Assembly (NCBI GenBank): GCA_023362775.1
Contig: JALMGJ010000016.1
Coordinates: forward strand, 3,270,001 to 3,334,000
Reading direction: 5' to 3'
DNA from: Charina bottae
Taxonomy: Eukaryota; Chordata; Lepidosauria; Squamata; Charinaidae
DNA length: 64,000 bases
Position numbers and translations under genes: made by a program. Shown here one piece after another: positions 1 to 11,413 of the stretch; the first letter of the stretch is position 1; every line of letters starts with the position of its first letter. The notes under the pieces were generated by a model. The model saw nothing but the letters and a program-made list of their open reading frames with translations, had not been told where the DNA came from and did not search any database.

Positions 1-244
1 ATAATGAATAAAAATAATGCTAAAGAAAATCATGGTCAAATAATCTGCACCAACTGAGTTCAGTATAGTTCTAATGGCCAACACACATCACAGTAGGCTG
101 AGAAATCAAGGGGAAAAATGGGATTTATCAAACTTTGTTCAACACAATCCAGAGAAATTAGAATCGGTGAATGCAATCAAATAATCACATTTTAAAATGC
201 AATCTAGAGAAATTCAAATATACTTAAATAAAATACACTTAAAA

Positions 245-827
245 GCCCTCCTGGATCTCTCAATAGCTTTTGATACCATTGACCATGGTATTCTTCTGGA
301 CTGGCTCTGGGAGTTAGAAGTGGGGGAAACAGTTTTGTATTAGTTCTCCTTCCTTTGTGACTGATTCCAGTCAGTGTTGGTAGGGAGGGAGAGATCCATC
401 TATAGGCCCCTCTTATGTGGAGTGCCTCAGGATTCAGGTCTCTTTCCACTCCTATTTAACATTTGCATGAAGCCACTGGGTGAGATCATTCAGTAGCATG
501 GAGTTTGATATATCAGTATGCTGCTGATACCCAATTATACATCTCTACCCCATGCTAGGCAAGTGATGCTATTCAAATGCTTGCTCAATGCCTGGAGGCT
601 ATAGGATCTGGCTTTAACTCAACTCTAGCAAGATGGAGTGGGTGTGGGTCTTTGCCGCCCTCGGAAAAGTTGAGTTGTCATCTGGATGGGATAGCACTCC
701 CCCAGAAAGAGTTGGTGAGAAATTTGGGGGTCGTCCTGGACTCATAGCTCCTGCTCAACAAGCAAGTGGTAACCATAGCCGGGGAGGGGGGAGGGAGGGC
801 TTTGCACAAATTATTCTTATGCACTAA
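245..827 (+). mobile_element. CR1/L3-like LINE fragment (reverse transcriptase region)
   Basis: Decayed piece of the LINE family that is better preserved at 6225-8345. The stretch around 250-300 reads as the palm motif (LDLS.AFDTIDHGILL), and 515-550 preserves the region around the [10 protein letters not shown] catalytic box, here damaged to an Ala-Ala-Asp-like form. It ends where the better copy reads RRAFAQL. Stops and frameshifts mean no protein is made. Seen: co-linear similarity to 6972-7545. Inference: the clade (CR1/L3 versus L2) is judged from motifs only. Confidence 0.75.
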
Positions 828-1104
828 TTTCATCTTCTCCTCCCATACCAACATTGAACCTGAACCTGTTCTTTCAATTTTCTGGTAGCTTTTGGGCTGA
901 TGGAAGGACAGAGTTCCAACTCCCTTTACATAATATCTTTCCAATTTTTAATAGTATCTCCATTCTGAGTCACATGACTAGGAGAGGGGGCTTAGAATAA
1001 GGAGTCAGCAACATTTTGAGCCTCTGCAAACTGCTTGCCTTACAAGGATGCATTGGGTATATTTTTTCTGGTTTATTTTTGTTTTCCTCTGTGGCCTATG
1101 GCTG

Positions 1105-1180
1105 GATCTGGTCCATTTTTATTTATTTATTTATTATTCAAATTTATTATTCAAATTTATCACCGCCCATCTCTACAGCA
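1105..1180 (-). mobile_element. 3' tail of a CR1/L3-like LINE, antisense
   Basis: The text ttatttatttattattcaa followed by caccgcccatctctac is the reverse complement of the LINE 3' end (gagatgggcggtgataaa plus short A/T-rich repeats) seen in sense at about 8300 and 9665. A short 5'-truncated remnant. Confidence 0.6.
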
Positions 1181-2674
1181 GTAGACTCTTTCTTTTCTTG
1201 ACCTCTCCTACACATGACATTTGGTCCCATTCCATTCTGTTTTCAGAGAGTTATTGAACTGATAGACAGAATCCTAAGCCCTTTTACATAATTTATTTCC
1301 AACATTCCATTCAGCTTAAAACAATAAAAATGGTGGTTGGCTGAAGTTTAGAAGTGTGTCCACCCAACCAGAAAAAAAAATACAAAATTTAGAAAAAATC
1401 TGGGTAATTATAAGGGATGGCAAGAAACAAATTCACCAATTTGCCTTCTGAAAAGGCATGTTTTGTGCCTGGCTACACCCATTGCAGGGGACAGTACCTT
1501 ACCACAAACACACAATATGCTCTCCAAATTCCATATATAGCCACTGATCAAAAAGGTTACTAGCTTCCACATACTGTGTCTTTCTGCTCAAGATAACCAG
1601 TGGTACAAAGTAGATTGCGACCATGGTTATAGTGACATTCCTATGGAACTTTTTTTAAAAAAGATGTACAATATGAATATTTCATCCCTTGCCTCTCCTT
1701 TATGCAGCTAAACAATGTAGGGAAAATATTGTAGAGTATTTTTTTAAAAAAATATAGCGGAATGGTAGCAATTGCTAGTCTTCCCTCACTATTTCCATTA
1801 TAGCACCAGATCTCTCAGAAGAAGCTGAGTGCTCAGACTGAGCCATAGGGTTGTTTAGCCAACCTAACCCCCCCCCCCGCTTTTTTATCCCTTCAAGTAA
1901 GTTAGTTCAAGATCCTAAGCATCTTGAACCAGTTAAAAGTGGATCTAGCTACTGTAAAATTTCCTTCCTCCTCTTAGAAAAACTGAGCTAAAATTAAAAT
2001 ATTCAAGACATGTCAACAATGGCTACTTTGCATGCTGAAGAAATAAGCTGAAATTTACAATTTAATGTGAAAAGACCTCTGCTTCACAATACTTGCTTGA
2101 ATTGTATAATGTTACTAACACAGTCTTGAAGGTTAGAGTAAGAAATCCTCAACCTCTTTATAATTTGCAATGTAAACTTTGCAATGAAGACTGGGGATGA
2201 GTAAAGGACGGACACTGAAGTTGATCAGAGGAACTTAATTAGCATAATAAAAGACATTCAAGAAGAATAAAGTTGAAGAGTACTCAAAACATACCTAGTT
2301 TTATCAAGCATTAAAAGACTAAATAAACTGTCCAAAGAACCCATAGTTGTTCTTTCCTTCTTTTGAAAGAAAGGGAATGTGAAATCACCATGATAAGAAG
2401 AAATCGTCTCTTTTCCACAAGGGAACAAACCCCATCAGTTAATTATTTTTTTTATATGAAGCACAGCATCTAAAAGATCAACATTGAATACACTGGTTTC
2501 TGCTTTATGTGTTATAAAACATACATATGAATTACAGCAATGGATTTTAGAGTATGTTCCAGAGAAGCCTAAAGTTCAAGGGAAGCTAATCAGGAGTATA
2601 AAAACTTTAGGACAATAATGGCCTCTGAAAGACAGGTTACTTACAGTCGATCTCTTTGTTATATTGCATGCATA
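1181..2674. other. No recognisable gene or repeat (about 1.5 kb)
   Basis: AT-rich sequence with no long open frame. The only notable local structure is a short C homopolymer near 1869-1879. I see no element ends or splice-like coding pattern. Confidence 0.5.
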
Positions 2675-2676
2675 TA

Positions 2677-2768
2677 TTTGTATGTATGTATGTATGTATG
2701 TATGTATGTATGTATGTATGTGTATGTATGTATGTATGTGTATATATGTGTGTGTGTGTGTGTGTATA
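2677..2768. repeat. (TATG)n / (TG)n compound microsatellite
   Basis: Runs of tatg repeats pass into tatatatg and then a pure tg tract. The Met-Tyr-Val-Cys-rich translation across it is repeat-derived, not a gene. Confidence 0.95.
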
Positions 2769-2935
2769 CATGCATATAAATGTATATTGTATAGTGCAGG
2801 ATATATTCAGAATATAGTGAGAATCTATTTGAACTTGGTCTCCAGCATAGGGCTAATGGGCATCAAAGTGCTCAGAAACATATCCCTTAGTGCTCACAAG
2901 CTCCTTAACTCACAAATTTTATTTATTTGTTTATT

Positions 2936-3358
2936 TTAAATCTTGCTGGGCACTTTGGCCCCAACATTCTGCCCAGAGGTACTGTTTTCAAGTTTAATCT
3001 TTATTTCCAAGGACTTTTCTGGACTACCTGAGGTTCCTAGAGATAGTCTTAGCTGCAACCCACTGGTTTGATTAAATGGGCCATAAAGATCAATTGTGCT
3101 GACCGTTTTCCTTTCAGAGAGATAAGAAAGGCAGATGACAAACAAAATCCTGCTCCAGCTGGACCTCTTTCGTTGAAACCCCCACAGGGCCAGTACCATC
3201 AATGTTATGAAGGGAAGATTCCCTGAAGAAAGAAAAAGGAAAGGTCTCACAACAGCACCTTTTTCCCCTCCCAAACCCAAGGCTATTATCAGCAAGTGCC
3301 CTGTATCTAGGATCCTAGAAGTTTGTTCTCTTCTATATATATTGTATATTCCATACAC
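2936..3358 (-). other. Unrecognised 140-codon open frame
   Basis: An uninterrupted minus-strand frame of 140 codons in AT-rich DNA, starting MYGIYNIYRREQ. It has a hydrophobic middle (ALWGF, LLIIALGLGG) but no domain, signal peptide or transposon motif that I recognise. No promoter or poly(A) signal is placed convincingly. It may be a chance frame in an old repeat; I assign no function. Confidence 0.2.
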
Positions 3359-3425
3359 TATGTACCATCTGGCCTTCAGAGATATTCATGGCCCACTTCC
3401 TGTTGGTCTTCTGTACAGTAGTTAA

Positions 3426-4878
3426 GAGAGCACTTTTTTGAACAGGCTTTGGAAGCTGATTGTGGTAGGTAAGCAAGTCTACTTCATATTTGTAATATTT
3501 ATGATTTTTTAAAAAATTCTACTGCAAACCAACAAGAATCATCTAAGCTGGGAAGTGCAGAAATACTTTTAATAAGTACATGAATAATTAAATAATTTAG
3601 ATAGCTTCTCCTGACCCTGGGAGGATTGTTAATTTGAAAGGCAGAATATAAATAATTGTCATAAATACATACATAAATGAGATATATTTCCCAGGAAATG
3701 ATAATATCGAAACAGAGATATTGAAACTGAGAAGAGAATGAAACAATCTCACATGTTCATCTTCTGGTAAATGGGTTTTTTGTCATAGGCCATGGCAGTT
3801 ATCCTGTAAGAATGTCTGTAACATGGCCTCAAACTACAATGTGCTCATTGGTGCAAAAGAGTAGGGACCCTTGCTTTATAATATACTAGATTACACTTTC
3901 AATTTTGGCTTCGGTCAGTTTCTAGGAGATGGGAATTAGGCACAATTAGGTATATGAGCTACATCAATTGTTCATTTATTAATCTATACTATTTCTATCC
4001 TACTTTTCAACAATGAATCTTAATAAAGGTACAACAGAATAATGTAGTATCAGTCAAGGCCACTATAAAAATTCAGACTCTTAAATAAGATGGAAGGGTG
4101 TTTTCACCTGGAACTGATAAAAAATAAAGTTAGAGCCTTACCCTCCAGAAATGGGGAAAATTATAGACATTGACACCCCCAGCTGAAAACCCCTTTTTCA
4201 TGCAGTTATTCCCTCACCTCGGAAAGTGCTTTTGAGGAACTTTCTACATTAAGTTCTAAATCTTAAATTCCCATTTTGAGGCCTTCATCAGGAGAAAGAA
4301 TATCTGAAGCATTGCCTGGCAAAATGTCACTTAAGAAATTTTGCTTGTGTTGGTTATTGAAATAAAGTTTCTTGAATTAGTCTGTGAATAGACTCAGGTG
4401 AGTTGGGTGGCCATATATAAATAAAGAAATAAACAAATAAATACATGCTAGTTCTCATAAAATACAGTTTTATTAGGATGGTATGTAAATTCACATTATT
4501 ATGATTTATGTATTTTTGATGCGTAGCAAAAGAGCTGCTCGTATAATAAAGTTTTTTATCTGCTATCTTGTTCAAAATGTCCATGATTCTCACAGTTGGA
4601 GGCAAGTATTTTAGATACTGCAGTCTTGTTCTTGCCTCCTTTTAAGTGCTATTATACAACCTCCAACTGGAGAATCTCTGCTCAAAGATCTCCCTGTGTC
4701 CAACAAACTTTTTTTTTAATTGTCACTGCCTAGAGTCATTTTGTGAGATAGCTGGCTATGTAAATGTGATGAATAAAAAATGCCTTGAAGCTCCTTGGCT
4801 CCAGAAATATTTCCCTGTATGAAAGAGGTAGTAAGAGTAGTAGCAGAAAAAAAAATAGCAAGCTATTCAATAGAGAAG
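3426..4878. other. No gene seen; scattered old LINE-tail-like text
   Basis: Short A/T-rich ends such as aataaagaaataaacaaata near 4420-4440 and the passage at 4725-4780 (ctagagtca then gaataaaaa) resemble degraded 3' tails of L2/CR1-type LINEs. They are too eroded to delimit. Nothing else is supported here. Confidence 0.35.
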
Positions 4879-4893
4879 CTCTTATACACTATA

Positions 4894-5227
4894 GGTAAAG
4901 GTAAAGGTACCCCCGGCACATTTGTGCAGTCGTGTCCGACTCTAGGGGCCGGTGCTCATCTCTGTTTGTTAGCCAAAGAGCCAGCGTTGTCCGAAGATGC
5001 TTCCACGGTCATGTGGCCGGCATGATGCACGCGGAACGCTGTTACCTGCCCACCGAAGTGGTACCTATTCATCTACTTGCATTTGCATGCTTTCGAATTG
5101 CTAGGTTGGCAAGAGCTGGAGCTAGTGCAGGAGCTCACTCTGCACGCAGGGCTAGGGATTCGAACCTCCGAACTTGCAATCTTCCGATCAACAAGCCTGG
5201 CGTCTTACCCGCTGAGCCACCACGCCC
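4894..5227 (-). mobile_element. Sauria-type SINE (tRNA head, Bov-B-like tail)
   Basis: Read on the minus strand it begins with a tRNA-like promoter: an A-box-like tggctcagcgggtaagacgc and a B-box ggttcgaatccc. A central body follows, then a tail containing gagtcggacacgactgcac, which resembles the Bov-B 3' end found in sense at 56665-56690. It is flanked by a perfect 15-bp TSD, ctcttatacactata, at 4879-4893 and 5228-5242, so both ends are exact. RNA polymerase III transcribes such SINEs, and Bov-B-type LINE proteins are thought to mobilise them. It carries no protein. Confidence 0.9.
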
Positions 5228-5242
5228 CTCTTATACACTATA

Positions 5243-6022
5243 CAAACACCCTTGTATGCTTCATATACTTCTTATAGAGCACAACTTTGTCTCCTGTTTT
5301 ATTATGTAAAAGTGTTGGATGCTGACCAATTGTTTTTTTATCAATCTTTTCATGGAATACTGTTACAGTTTCAATGGCAGTTTGGGAAGGGGTCTTACTG
5401 TTCTTGTCCTGACTCTTGGTACTTCAACCATCAGTCATATTTTTATCTTCTCTTGGTCTTTGGAATATCACTGTTTTAGTCCACACTAGCATGATGTTGC
5501 AACTTTCATTGTCCTATGCTTTTAAATGAACTGTATGTATTTCATTAGACTAAGTATTTATCATATAGTTTCATTAGGCTTATTATCTAGCATGATCACT
5601 AGAAAAGGTTATTTGCTGGGCAAGACATTTTTGCATTCAAAAATGGATTCTCTCTGGTTCAGCTGGCTCTTGGTTTCTGTATATCCAAAGTACCCTTCTA
5701 ACAAGTGACCTCACATAATTATTATTGTGGGGAAAAATTAGAGGAAGGAAGCAGAGGCAAACCAATTCCATATGCTCCCAAAGAAAACAACATAGATCTA
5801 TCAGTGAATACATCATCTGAGTCTGACTTGAAAGAAGATTTTATCTTAAACGAGGAAAGCTGCTGCAAAATACACATTGTATGAGTTGTGCCATTCATCA
5901 TACATATTCTGAGGGTTAAGACCTCTAGTATGCTTAAAAACCACATAGTACTGTTATACAATCAGCTTGTTGAGAATTATCATAGGAATGGATCAGGAAA
6001 CAATCTTGTCCATCATAGCGTG

Positions 6023-6058
<36 letters not shown>

Positions 6059-6200
6059 AACTTTTCATTTCATTATTTCATTTGAAATCCTAACATGGCA
6101 AGTTAATTGTCTGAAGCTGAGAACAAGTGTAGTATACAGCAGACCAAGTGATATATAGATATCACTATATCCAGATATATATCACTATAGATATCTGGAC
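5243..6200. other. No gene; (GT)n microsatellite and AT palindrome
   Basis: A (gt)n tract occupies about 6022-6054. Around 6150-6200 there is a short palindromic AT-rich stretch built on gatatc/atatag units directly upstream of the LINE. I see no other supported feature. Confidence 0.5.
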
Positions 6201-8345
6201 TCTGCCATGAACCCTTAAGCGGGGTTGGCAGTGGAGTTCCCCAGGCTTATGGTTCTGGGGGACTTCAACCTGCCTTCCCTGGGGCGGTCCTCGGAGGCGG
6301 CTTGGGAGTTTATGGCTACCATGGCAGCCATGGGCCTGTCCCAGATTATTCGGGACCCGACTCGAGACAGTGGCCTCACCCCGGACTCAGTTTTCTTGTC
6401 AGAGCAGTGGCAATGTGATCCAAGGGGAGAGTTGCATCTATCCCCGTTGTCATGGTCAGATCACGCCCTGGTGACCTTGGGTTTCTCTTATGCTGCCCCC
6501 CTCTGCAGGGAGGCTGGACCTATTCGATTGGTCCGCCCCTGGTGACTGATGGATCCAGAAGGGTTTCAGAGGGAGCTGGGGGTTATACCCAAGGATCTAC
6601 TGCATGGTCCAGTGGAGGCACTGGTCACTACCTGGAATAGGGAGGTGGCTGATGCCTTGGACAAGATAGCGCCTATGCGACCTCTCTTGGCCCATCAAAC
6701 CTAACACTCCCCATGGTTCACGGAGGAGTTGAGGGTTTTGAAGAGGATTAAGAGACGTCTAGAGTGCCACTGGAGAAAAACAAGGTCCGAACCCGACCGA
6801 ACACAAGCTAGAGCCGCTTTTAAGGCCTACCTTGTGGCGGTAAGAGCAGCGAAACGTCAATATTTCTCTGTTCTTATTGCATCTGCAAAATGCCACCCAA
6901 CAGCTCTGTTTAAGGTCACACTTATGGATGATCTCTGGTGGGAGCGGGATGGAGGCAGTGCATCCATCCTAGCTCTTCTTGACCTTTCAGCAGCTTTTGA
7001 TACCATCAACCATGGTATCCTTTTGGGTCAGCTCAGGGAGTTAGGGGTGGGCAGCGTGGTTTTGCACTGGTTCACCTCCTTCCTCCAGGGCCGGTCCCAA
7101 TTGGTGGTGATAGGGAGTGGGAGATCTGACCCCCGACCCTTCTTTGTGGTGTGCCGCAGGGTTCCGTTCTTTCCCCACTCCTGTTTAACATCTACATGAA
7201 ACCACTGGGTGAGATCATCCGCCACCATGGGATAAGATATCATCAATATGCTGATGATACTCAGTTATACATCTCTGTCCCAGGTGAGGTAAGTGATGCT
7301 GTGACTGCCCTTTCTCGGTGCCTGGGGGCTGTAGGGGCCTGGATGGGGTCCAACAGGCTTCAGCTGAACCCTGGTAAGTCGGAGTGGCTGTGGATTAATG
7401 GCTCTTCCCTATCTGGGACATTATCATCTTTGGTTCTGGATGGGGTTGCACTGCCCCAGACAGATCTGGTGCAGAATCTGGGTGTCCTCCAGGACTCACG
7501 ACTCCTGCTCGAAGAGCAGGTGACAGTCGTGGCCAGAAGGGCTTTTGCACAACTTCGTGTTGTGCACCAGATACGCCCGTTCCTGGATCGGGAGGCCCTT
7601 CAAACAGTCACTCATGCCCTTGTAATGTCCCATAAAGACTACTGCAATGCACTCTACATGGGGCTACCCTTGAAGGGTATTCGGAGGCTTCAGCTGGTCT
7701 AGAATGAAGCTGCATGGGCCATCATTGGTGCCCCTATATCGACACACATAACACCTTTGTTACGTGAGCTGCATTGGGTACCAGTTTGCTTCTGGGTCCA
7801 ATTCAAGGTGTTGGTTATCACCTTTAAAGCCCTACATGGCATGGGGCCAGGTTACCTGAGGGACCGCCTCGTCCCTGATACATCTACCCGTCCCACCCAA
7901 TCATGCAGAGAGGGCATGCTATGGACCCCATCTTCAAGAGAGTTCCATCTGGCAGGGTCCAGGAGGCATTCCTTCTCTGCAGTAGCTCCCGCCCTGTGGA
8001 ACAACTTGCCCCCAGAGGTGAGATTAGCCCCTTCGCTCCTGACCTTCTGGAGGAACCTGAAAACTTGGTTCTGCCGCCTTGCTTGGGACCAAGGAAGGAA
8101 TAGACACTCTTGGGGATGGCTAATACCTTAGAGAGCCCCTCTCCTACATTGGGTTGAGTTAGATCTTTTTACTATTCTTGCCTCTTGGGTTTTAATCTTG
8201 TTTTATAATTTAGTATTTTTATATTGTATGTATATTTTATGTCTCTTGTTTTTATCATCTTGTTGTAAACCACCCAGAGTCCCTCCGGTGGAGGGAGATG
8301 GGCGGTGATAAAAGTTTGATTAATAAATTAATTAATTAATTAATC
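6201..8345 (+). mobile_element. CR1/L3-like LINE, internally deleted and decayed
   Basis: The 5' part encodes the C-terminal half of an AP-type endonuclease: LGDFNLPSLG near 6253, then LSWSDHALVTLGF near 6445-6485, containing the SDH catalytic motif. The frame then jumps from a pre-RT segment (about 6729-6925) straight into ALLDLSAAFDTINHG (6970-7010), so the RT fingers are missing. [20 protein letters not shown] and YADDTQLYI follow after a frameshift near 7150. A nonsense codon ends that frame at about 7702, and the C-terminal region continues at 7757-8131. The 3' end has the conserved ggagatgggcggtgataaa and an attaa-repeat tail. Not functional. Confidence 0.85.
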
Positions 8346-9285
8346 AAGCAATTAAGCAACCCTGAAACTGCAGTAGCTTAACTTTACTCAAAAGGCTAAC
8401 AGTATAAAGTGAAGTTTTCTCTGCTGTCCCAGGTTTCTTGGAGGGAATGTGGAAAGCATCTTCGAAAAACATTTAATTATTGGTTGGTTCTTCCAAGATG
8501 ACTTGCAGAAGAAGAGACAATAATAAGATTGTTATTGCTTTATTCTTTTCATTTCCTCAATCCAAATGCATCCAGATGCTACTTCTGAGATATTTCTTCC
8601 CTAATCTCATACTGACTATCTGACAGACAGAGCTATGATCTGGTCTAACACTTGAATGTACTGTAATTGATCTGGAAAATAATCTCAAGGCAGAATGTCA
8701 CTTGAACACCTGTTCCTGCTCCTAATAAAGAAGTCCTGATGTCTCTGCTGCATGTTCAAGTGTTACAATGGTATTATGAGGATGCTATCAAGATGATATT
8801 AACTTCACTTGGAAGGAACTGTTGATGCTAAACAAAGATTAGGTTAGGCTAGGAATATGGTGAATATACATGACTTTCTGAACTCCCTGACACTAATACT
8901 CTGTACTTGCTGTTGCAGATAAGTTTGCTGAACGAGCAACAAATTTCTATCAAATGCCTGTATCATTCTGCAGTTTTGAAACAAAAGCAAAACAAAGGGA
9001 AAATAACATTGATTTCTAGAGACAAGTTTTCCTAACATACATATTTAGATTGCATAACCTATGCATCTTTTGCAAGCATCACCCTATCTGCATACAGTTC
9101 ATCCAAATCTAATAATTTTGTGTTCAAAGTTCCTATTACACATATGTTTTACTGCATTACCATTGTTCAGCACTTTAGTTTTGATCGCCAGCAGGTTCTT
9201 TCGAGCATGCAGGAGAATAAATGTATGTAGCATACATATGTCTGCAATACCTTCAAACAATTGCATCTTTTCTTCAGATAACATG
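8346..9285. other. No recognisable feature
   Basis: About 0.9 kb of AT-rich sequence without coding signal, TIRs or repeat ends that I can identify. Confidence 0.5.
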
Positions 9286-9713
9286 ACCCGTCCCACCCGA
9301 TCAGTCAAAGAGGGCTTGCTGCGGACCCCATCAATTAAAGAGTTCCATCTAGCGGGGTCCAGGAGGTGGGCCTTCTCTGCAGTAGCACCCGCCCTTTGGA
9401 ACATCTTACCCCCAGAGCTGAGGTGGGTTTCCTCACTCCCGACCTTTCGAAAAGACTTAAAAACCTGGTTCTGCTGGCTTGCCTGGGAGGGTAATGCCAA
9501 CAGTTCCTCTTGGGGATGGCTGGTCCCATGAAGCTCCCTTATATTACCATATTTTTAACATCTTTTATCCTTGGATTTTATATTATTTATTAATATTGTA
9601 AAATTTTATTTATGTTTTTACTGTTTTACAACTGTGTTGTGAACCGCCTAGAGTCCCCCAATGGGGGAGATGGGTGGTAATATAAATGTAAATAAATAAA
9701 TAAATAAATAAAT
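9286..9713 (+). mobile_element. CR1/L3-like LINE, 3' fragment
   Basis: It matches 7885-8345 co-linearly: the reading TRPTRSVKEGLLRTPSIKEF, then FSAVAPALWNILPPELR and KTWFCWLAWE, are the C terminus of ORF2. The 3' UTR ends in the family's gagatgggtggtaatataaa and an aaat-repeat tail. It is a 5'-truncated insertion with a short intact C-terminal frame only. Confidence 0.85.
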
Positions 9714-9790
9714 AGCTCCTGAGGAAATTCATGGCAGCATTAAGGTTTTGCAGACATGTTTGCACTCCCACACTAACATTAATGCTCCCC

Positions 9791-10066
9791 TGTTAACCCT
9801 TTGAGGTAGTCCAGACAAGAATCACAACAATGAATCCTAGCCCTATCTTTACTGTAAGGTTACATTAACAGAATCTTGCAAGACTGAACTTATTTCTCCC
9901 TTCTTCTCCTTTTACTCTCCAGACAACAAGGGAGGGTTCCTTCTGAAATGCTTCCCACACCACCACCCTCCTCCTGTGGACTGAGATACCTTATACTGTA
10001 CATGACGGTTGTCTAGGCTGTGGCTCTTCCTCATGTCCCCCAAGGTCATTCCCACATACCATTACA
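9791..10066 (-). mobile_element. Solo LTR, antisense
   Basis: On the minus strand the element runs from tgtaatggtatgtggg to cctcaaagggttaaca, so it has the TG...CA ends of an LTR. It includes a cttacagtaaagatag region where the sister copy has its poly(A) signal. It is clearly co-linear with the LTR at 19257-19531. The flanks tcccc and tcacc are a one-mismatch 5-bp TSD. No internal retroviral genes are present, so it is a recombination relic. Confidence 0.75.
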
Positions 10067-10744
10067 TCACCTTTTAGAGGTTGAATGTGCACAGACCTAG
10101 ATGTAGTTTCCCCATGTTTAAGTATCTTTGGAAAATGCTGTTGTACTGAGAACTACAGTACGGGTTTCAGAAAAATGTGGTATTATAAGTGCAGAATTCG
10201 GATTTTTCTTCTAGTCCAGAAGCTGTGAATAAGATCATTTTGACCAAAAATGGAAACTAAACATACCTTTTCAGGGGGAAAAAACAAACAAAATGCAATG
10301 AATGTTATTCTTTATAGTTAAATTGTGGCATTTACAGTTAAGCCATGTGATCTACAATAATTAAGATATATGATATGCCACAATCTGTTTTCTGCTGCTT
10401 AGAGGGATATTTATGTTTTTAAATTCATATATGATGTACAGTTCAATATATTCATGTGTTACTGATTCTGAACATCATTATGAAAACACCGTATCAACTC
10501 TTGGAATGTGCTCTATCAATCTAAGAAGGAAAATTTGTGGAATTGAAGGGATCATGATTTCTGCATACTATATTCACATTAGTTTTTAAACCACAGAATC
10601 TGTAGCTGAGATGGCTATAATCTGGAAAGGCAAAAAATGCACCCCCTATATTTTTCATCCTGGTAATTTCTATTGATTTTAAAACTGAGAGGATTGCTAA
10701 GAAAAGTAGTAACATATGAGTTAATCTGTTTATTATTCTTTTAT
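10067..10744. other. No recognisable feature
   Basis: AT-rich sequence with short chance frames only. Confidence 0.5.
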
Positions 10745-10925
10745 CTGGACCAGATAGTATGTAGTACCTGGCTGATGTTGCCTGGACTCAAAACCTAAGC
10801 AAGGTCAGGCCTGGTTAAAGATAGGATTCCTTCAGGCAGTGTGATGACTGTAGGCTAGACTAGGAAGCTGACAAAATCCCAGAAGACATTGATCAACCAC
10901 TTCTGTACTGCTGCTCAGGAAACTA
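10745..10925 (+). mobile_element. 5S-rRNA-derived SINE fragment
   Basis: The segment aaacctaagcaaggtcaggc then ctggttaaa resembles the 5S rRNA internal promoter region. Downstream, gatcaaccacttctgtactg resembles the body of 5S-headed SINEs in reptiles. It is degraded, and only the general class is supported. Confidence 0.5.
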
Positions 10926-11139
10926 CCACAGGTGTCTGTATAGTCACTAGCATTCAATCTTAACTCAAGGAGAATTTACTTCAATAGGATATAATTCACA
11001 CCCCACTACTGTAAATATATTTTGATGCTCTCCTCTCATGTGGCTATGTGTCAGTGAGAAAAGTTGCCCGTGTTTGGAGTGGTTGCCTTTTGTTATTGTA
11101 TTGCTTACGTTTTTGTTGTTATTACTTTGTTGAGAGTAA

Positions 11140-11413
11140 TTTTTATTTTTATTTTTATTTTTATTTTTTTCATTTTCATTTTATTTTATTATTATCCCGC
11201 CTTTATTATTTTTATAAATAACTCAAGGCAGCGAACATACCTAATACTCCTTCCTCCTCCTCTTTTCCCCACAACAGCAACCCTGTGAGGTGAGTTGGGC
11301 TGAGAGAGAGTGACTGGCCCAAGGTCACCCAGCTGGCTTTCATGCCTCAGGTGGGACTAGAACTCACAGACTCCTGGTTTCTAGCCCGTTGCCTTAACCA
11401 CTAGACCAAACTG
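11140..11413 (-). mobile_element. tRNA-derived SINE, MIR/CORE-like
   Basis: On the minus strand: an A-box-like tggtctagtggttaaggc, a B-box-like gagttctagtccc, then gtgaccttgggccagtca, which resembles the conserved core of MIR-type SINEs, and a T-rich end with ttattatcccgcc on the plus strand. Related copies lie at 33275-33512, 41405-41628 and 50335-50475, all in the same orientation. Confidence 0.65.

Noticed and set aside
5150..5225. A tRNA gene on the minus strand
   Set aside because: A- and B-box-like elements are present, but they head a SINE with a body, tail and 15-bp TSD; no cloverleaf of a functional tRNA is supported.
6225..8131. Open frames that could be read as host endonuclease or polymerase genes
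   Set aside because: Motifs (LGDFNL, SDH, FDTINH, YADD) and the 3' tail identify a broken LINE, not a cellular gene.
9099..9500. 133-codon minus-strand frame
   Set aside because: Antisense shadow of the CR1/L3 ORF2 C terminus on the plus strand.
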